Shown one piece after another: positions 14,530 through 18,198 of a DNA stretch of 18,198 nt (position 1 is the first letter of the stretch; every line of letters begins with the position of its first letter). This DNA comes from CAG-791 sp963658405 (lineage in GTDB: Bacteria; Bacillota; Clostridia; Lachnospirales; Lachnospiraceae). The notes beneath the pieces were generated by a model, which saw nothing but the letters and a program-made list of their open reading frames with translations, was not told the origin of the DNA and made no database searches. The stretch lies in the NCBI GenBank assembly GCA_963658405.1, contig CAVKQI010000045.1, positions 1 to 18,198 of the forward strand, read 5' to 3'. A program made the position numbers and the translations under genes.

Positions 14530-14575
14530 AAAAGTGCCCCGGAAGGCGGAAGAGATGCTTTCCGGGGCACTTTTT
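14530..14575 (+). terminator. Rho-independent terminator after oleate hydratase
   Basis: A perfect 15-bp stem (AAAAGTGCCCCGGAA / TTCCGGGGCACTTTT) with a 15-nt loop is followed by further T. The A-run on the left side would also allow activity in the opposite direction. Confidence 0.9.
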
Positions 14576-14594
14576 GTGATATAGTAGACGTATC

Positions 14595-14681
14595 GCGGGC
14601 ATGGGCTCTACGGCGCCCCGAAAGGCAGCGTCTCATGCCCCGGAGTCTGCCGCGCAGACAGGGTCGGCAGTGGACGCCCGC
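14595..14681 (+). other. GC-rich structured leader upstream of GDPD gene
   Basis: Possible pairings are GCGGGC (14595-14600) with GCCCGC (14676-14681), GGGCATG (14597-14603) with CATGCCC (14634-14640), and GTCTGC (14645-14650) with GCAGAC (14654-14659). The first two are mutually exclusive. I do not recognise a known riboswitch class. Confidence 0.35.
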
Positions 14682-14734
14682 AGGCAGAAGCAGAAAATCG
14701 GAGCCGTCGTATGGCAGTGCGATGAAGGAGCGGA

Positions 14735-16510
14735 ATGGGAAGAATACGGGCACATCTGAATTATTATATTTCGGCACTGCCGATCATGATCAAGATCGTG
14801 GCGGCATCCTGGATCGCCAGACTGCTCTGTGTCCGTCTGATGCGCGCTGTGATCACCTGGCTGATGCACAGCACCGGCCGGATGGCCATCACCACCGCCA
14901 ATTACCGGTATCTGTTCAGAACCTGGCAGGGCTGGGTCATGCTGGCGCTGATACTGGTTTTTCTGACCATCTATGTGATTATCGACGTAAATACCAAGAT
15001 CATCGCCACCGGCTATGCGGCCAGACAGAAACAGGCCACGATATGGAAAATATTCCGGGAGGCCTTCCGCAGATCCAGACCGCTTCTTTCGGTGCGGGGC
15101 ATTTTTGTGGTTCTGGCGGTGGTCATTCTGGTGCCTCTGGCGGGCTTTGGCATCAATACCAGCCTGACCAGAAATTTCCAGATCCCCTATTTCATCATGG
15201 AGGTCATCGACAGCACACCCCGCTATACGGCGATCTATCTGGCGGCGATAGCCGGGCTGTTCTACCTGCTCTTTCGACATTTTTTCACCCTGCACTTCGT
15301 GCTGCTGGACGGAAAAGATGTGAAGGAGGCGCACCGACTCTCCTCTCTGGTGATGCATACCCACGCCAGACGATTTATTCCCTATTACCTGGTCTACTGC
15401 GGCGGCCTGAGCATCGTGCTGGGGGTGCTGCCCTGGCTGAGTGAGGCGATTCTGGAAAATATCGACAGTTTTCCGCTGAATACGGACGGAAAGCTTTATG
15501 TGGCGGCGGTGGCAGGCCTGCTGGGCACCGGACTGATATTTGCCGGGGAAAAGATGTACATAGCCCTGCAGATGCTGGAAATGACCCGGTTTTATTACAT
15601 GTACACGGAGCAGGATCTGCTCACGCCCCAGACAAAGCGGGGGAAAAAATGGATTGCCGTGATCGCCGGGGCAGCACTGGCGATCATCGTCCTGTGCAGT
15701 GCGGTGGTGACTGTTTCACCGGAGATTCTCTTTGACAGCAGCGGCCTGCAGATCGTAGCCCACCGGGCCGGCGGAAATCTGGCAGCGGAAAACACCCTGG
15801 CTGGCCTGGAAAAGGCCCTGGATGCGGGGGCAAGCGGCGGAGAGATCGACGTACAGCGCACCAAAGACGGCGTCTATATCATCAATCACGACAATACCTT
15901 CAAGAGACTGTGCGGCGTAAAAAAGACGGCGCAGTCTATGACCTATGAGGAGATCGGGGCGCTTTCCGTAAAGGATACCTTTGATGAGAACGGCGCGGCG
16001 CAGCCGGTGTCCACCCTCGAGGAGATGCTGGATGCGGTGGATGGAGATGAAATTCTCTTCGTGGAATTAAAGGGCAAAACTGCGGATCAGCAGATGGCGG
16101 ACGACGTGGCGGCCATGGTCAGAGAAAAAGGCAAACAGGACAATGTGGTCATCATTTCGCTGAAATACAATCTCATCAGCTACCTGCATGAGCATTATCA
16201 GGACTTAAAGACAGGCCTTCTGTACTTTGCGGCCTACGGGGATGAGACCCAGCTGGAGTGCGATTACCTGCTGATGGAGGAGCGGGTGGCCACCAGAGAC
16301 AAGCTGTGGCGGATCCATGTGGCAGGCAAGAAGGCAGCGGTATGGACCGTGGATGAAGAAACGTCCATCAAACACTTTCTGTTAGGCGACGTGGACGTCA
16401 TCATCACCAATCAGGTGGAGGAGACCCTGGCGGTCAGACAGCAGCTGGAGGAAGAGAGTGCACCGGAGCTGCTCCGGGATTTCTTCCTGGATATCATGAC
16501 AGAACAGTAG
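14735..16510 (+). CDS. membrane-anchored glycerophosphodiester phosphodiesterase
   Basis: This 591-residue protein probably hydrolyses glycerophosphodiesters (deacylated phospholipid headgroups or related teichoic-acid-type polymers) to glycerol-3-phosphate and an alcohol. The N-terminal ~325 residues form a polytopic membrane domain of the kind found in Firmicute membrane GDPDs, with hydrophobic segments around 15-35, 65-85, 120-142, 165-182, 215-240, 255-275 and 305-327. The C-terminal GDPD domain (about 338-575) has the catalytic HR at 343-344 in VAHRAGG, the metal ligands Glu370 and Asp372 in GGEID, His385 in NHDNTFKRL, and Glu444/Lys446 in FVELKGK. By topology, the last helix places the enzyme domain outside if the final segment exits the cell. 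AAGGAG lies 4 nt before the ATG. No terminator is visible before the next gene, 162 nt on. Confidence 0.93.
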   Translation: MGRIRAHLNYYISALPIMIKIVAASWIARLLCVRLMRAVITWLMHSTGRMAITTANYRYLFRTWQGWVMLALILVFLTIYVIIDVNTKIIATGYAARQKQATIWKIFREAFRRSRPLLSVRGIFVVLAVVILVPLAGFGINTSLTRNFQIPYFIMEVIDSTPRYTAIYLAAIAGLFYLLFRHFFTLHFVLLDGKDVKEAHRLSSLVMHTHARRFIPYYLVYCGGLSIVLGVLPWLSEAILENIDSFPLNTDGKLYVAAVAGLLGTGLIFAGEKMYIALQMLEMTRFYYMYTEQDLLTPQTKRGKKWIAVIAGAALAIIVLCSAVVTVSPEILFDSSGLQIVAHRAGGNLAAENTLAGLEKALDAGASGGEIDVQRTKDGVYIINHDNTFKRLCGVKKTAQSMTYEEIGALSVKDTFDENGAAQPVSTLEEMLDAVDGDEILFVELKGKTADQQMADDVAAMVREKGKQDNVVIISLKYNLISYLHEHYQDLKTGLLYFAAYGDETQLECDYLLMEERVATRDKLWRIHVAGKKAAVWTVDEETSIKHFLLGDVDVIITNQVEETLAVRQQLEEESAPELLRDFFLDIMTEQ

Positions 16511-16572
16511 AGCCGGTGACAGCGCCGGACGCTGAGCGAGAAACAAAAGAGTATCTATTTAGCACCCATCTA

Positions 16573-16600
16573 GAATTTACTTCGCAAATTTTCACTGCAG
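16573..16600 (+). repeat. CTTCGC-loop hairpin element, copy 4
   Basis: AATTT (16574-16578) pairs with AAATT (16586-16590) around ACTTCGC. The string from GAATTT to GCAG aligns with the element at 11662-11700 when two short gaps are allowed. It lies 79 nt (from the stem end about 82 nt) before the esterase start. Confidence 0.45.
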
Positions 16601-16672
16601 CCGGTCAATTTCAATCGTGAATATGGCAGGAGTCAGGAAAATACAAATAAACAAAACAGGAGATCAGAAATC

Positions 16673-18198
16673 ATGGCAAGACAATTCAGAAGAGACAGCA
16701 AAACCGCCATCGTAGAGACCACCCATGGCATCGTGCATGGATATGAGATGGACGGACTTCAGATCTTTAAGGGCATTCCCTATGCAAAGGCACGGCGTTT
16801 CCACAGACCGGAGCCCTTTGACTGGGAGGGAATTCTGGATGCATCCAACTACGGTTTTGTGTGTCCGATGCTGGTGAAGGATCACCCCACCGCAGAGCTG
16901 AAGGTGCCGCACCGCTATTGGCCCCAGGATGAGGATTGTCTGAACCTCAATATCTGGACCCCCGGACTGGGGGACGGCGCAAAGAGACCGGTGATGGTAT
17001 GGTTTCACGGCGGCGGTTATACGGCAGGCTCTTCCATAGAGCAGGTGGCCTATGAGGGCGAAAACATGTCCAGAGAAGGCGATGCCGTGGTGGTGAGCGT
17101 CAATCACCGTCTGAACATTCTGGGCTATTTTGATCTCTCTGATTTCGGCAAAGAATACGAAAATTCCGGGAATGCCGGGACGGATGACCTGATCGCAGCC
17201 CTGCGCTGGGTCCATGACAATGCGGAGAAATTCGGAGGAGACCCGGACAATGTGACCATCTTCGGTCAGTCAGGCGGCGGCGGCAAGGTCACCTGCCTGC
17301 TGCAGTCTCCCGCCGCGGATGGCCTGTATCATAAGGCCTATATCATGAGCGGTGTCTGCTATGGCCATAAAAAAGCCATAGTAAGTCTGCCGGATGCAGT
17401 GGGAAGCGGCAGAAAGTGCGCCGAGGCGGTCATGAAGGAGCTGGGTCTGGAGAACGTGGAGGAGCTGGAGAAGGTTTCCTACGAACAGTTCGCCAACGCT
17501 TACAGCAAAGTAGCACCTGCTCTGCAGGCAGAAGGGGAAAATGTAGGCTGCGCGCCCCATCCCAATGTCTTTTATGCAGGCGATCCGCTGGACGTGGGAT
17601 TCAGAAAAGAAACGGCCCACATTCCGGTACTGGTGGGCACTGTCTATGGGGAATTCAACTTTGATGAGACACCCTATGACAAGACAAACATGACCAGAGA
17701 AGAGCAGATCCGCTATATGGAGAAATGCCTGGGGAAGGAAGGTGCAGATGCCCTGATCCCTCTGTTTGAAAAGGCTTATCCGGAGAGAGCCATCGCCGAC
17801 TTAAGCAGACTGGATTACATGTTCCGGGCCAACGTTATCGAATACGTAGAGGCAAGAACCAGCCTGGGCGGCAGCGTCTACTCCTATATTTTCAATCATG
17901 ATCTGCCCATAAACGGCAGCATGACACCCTGGCACTGTGCCGACATCCCCTACGTCTTCCACAATGCATCCCTGGTTCCGTATACGCAGGAGCGCGGCAT
18001 GGTCATGGAAAGATTAGAGCAGCGGATCTTTGACGCTGTCATGACCTTTGCAAGGACAGGAAATCCCTCCCATCCCATGATACCGGCATGGCCGTCCTCC
18101 ACCGCGGGATGCGAACACACGATGATGATCGACAACGAGTGGGATGTCCGCACGAATTTTGATCACGAGCTGCAGGAAAAAGGGCATGACATCTTCTA
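16673..18198 (+). CDS. type B carboxylesterase (para-nitrobenzyl esterase family), 3' end outside window
   Basis: This alpha/beta hydrolase of the carboxylesterase/cholinesterase family is visible for 508 residues and still open at the window edge; the family is usually about 480-550 residues, so little is missing. The family signature EDCLNLNIW is at residues 87-95 and the oxyanion hole FHGGG at 111-115. The nucleophile is Ser200 in the elbow GQSGGGGKV; most family members have GESAGG, so the residue before serine is Gln, not Glu. Glu327 (VGTVYGEFNF) and His421 (MTPWHCADIPYVF) fit the other triad positions. There is no signal peptide, so it is probably cytoplasmic. Natural substrates are unknown esters. 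AGGAGA lies about 10 nt before the ATG. It follows the GDPD gene without a visible terminator. Confidence 0.93.
   Translation, partial: MARQFRRDSKTAIVETTHGIVHGYEMDGLQIFKGIPYAKARRFHRPEPFDWEGILDASNYGFVCPMLVKDHPTAELKVPHRYWPQDEDCLNLNIWTPGLGDGAKRPVMVWFHGGGYTAGSSIEQVAYEGENMSREGDAVVVSVNHRLNILGYFDLSDFGKEYENSGNAGTDDLIAALRWVHDNAEKFGGDPDNVTIFGQSGGGGKVTCLLQSPAADGLYHKAYIMSGVCYGHKKAIVSLPDAVGSGRKCAEAVMKELGLENVEELEKVSYEQFANAYSKVAPALQAEGENVGCAPHPNVFYAGDPLDVGFRKETAHIPVLVGTVYGEFNFDETPYDKTNMTREEQIRYMEKCLGKEGADALIPLFEKAYPERAIADLSRLDYMFRANVIEYVEARTSLGGSVYSYIFNHDLPINGSMTPWHCADIPYVFHNASLVPYTQERGMVMERLEQRIFDAVMTFARTGNPSHPMIPAWPSSTAGCEHTMMIDNEWDVRTNFDHELQEKGHDIF

Larger units (their letters stand above)
14380..14734. 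other. intergenic region between oleate hydratase and GDPD genes
   Basis: This 355-nt stretch has no gene. It contains a small hairpin CCTGCG / CGCAGG (about 14428-14444), the ohyA terminator (14530-14575) and a GC-rich stretch (14595-14681) that can fold into several hairpins ahead of the GDPD gene. No clear promoter hexamer pair was found; TATAGT at 14580-14585 is a weak -10 candidate. Confidence 0.7.

Noticed and set aside
14711..14725. Four-codon leader frame (ATG GCA GTG CGA TGA) ending at the GDPD ribosome binding site
   Set aside because: It has no Shine-Dalgarno of its own and such short frames are expected by chance.
1..18198. Mobile elements, CRISPR arrays, tRNA/rRNA genes, toxin-antitoxin or defence genes
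   Set aside because: No transposase, integrase, regularly spaced direct repeats, tRNA-like cloverleaf or defence-type protein was found on either strand.

Overview
The window looks like chromosomal DNA from a gut-type Firmicute, most likely Lachnospiraceae (Clostridium cluster XIVa). The reasons are strong AGGAGG-type ribosome binding sites, moderately high GC, two family 3 glycoside hydrolases, a LytTR/GHKL two-component pair, a thioredoxin reductase that resembles the clostridial NADPH-independent type, and an oleate hydratase. The assignment is an inference from gene content; no rRNA or other marker is present. Four runs of N interrupt the sequence (1540-1641, 4198-4434, 6398-6870, 11451-11485). 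No IS element, phage gene, CRISPR array, tRNA or rRNA was seen.

Layout. 1-1540: a GNAT acetyltransferase and a thioredoxin-reductase-like flavoprotein, both on +. 1652-2509: a patatin-like phospholipase on -, convergent with the flavoprotein. The + strand terminator lies inside the 3' end of the patatin gene. 2510-2934: divergent intergenic region with two large hairpins and a candidate LytTR-controlled promoter. 2935-7407: a probable operon of a GH3 beta-glucosidase, a LytTR response regulator and a GHKL sensor kinase, ended by a terminator preceded by tandem copies of its own left arm. 7656-11368: a second copy of the LytTR-type promoter, a 965-residue domain-swapped GH3 enzyme tethered to the membrane at both ends, and a GtrA-like membrane protein. 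11560-14379: a TetR-family regulator with its own promoter, a terminator, and oleate hydratase. 14735-16510: a membrane glycerophosphodiester phosphodiesterase. 16673-end: a type B carboxylesterase cut by the window edge.

The most interesting unit is the glycosidase island at 2815-11368. A regulator/kinase pair of the Agr architecture sits between two GH3 genes, with no AgrB- or AgrD-like gene beside it. Both GH3 genes carry a direct repeat matching the LytTR box, with the same 20-nt repeat period, the same A8 tract between the boxes, and nearly the same distance (31-32 nt) to an extended -10 that lacks a recognisable -35. I infer that this two-component system activates both glycosidases. 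One enzyme has no signal peptide and is probably cytoplasmic; the other is predicted to be displayed outside the cell. Together they could hydrolyse a beta-glycoside outside and then inside.

The right-hand half has a lipid theme (oleate hydratase, GDPD, esterase, with a patatin on the left), but these genes appear to be separate transcription units. A short hairpin with a TTCGC-containing loop recurs upstream of four genes, always in the sense direction and 39-79 nt before the start codon.
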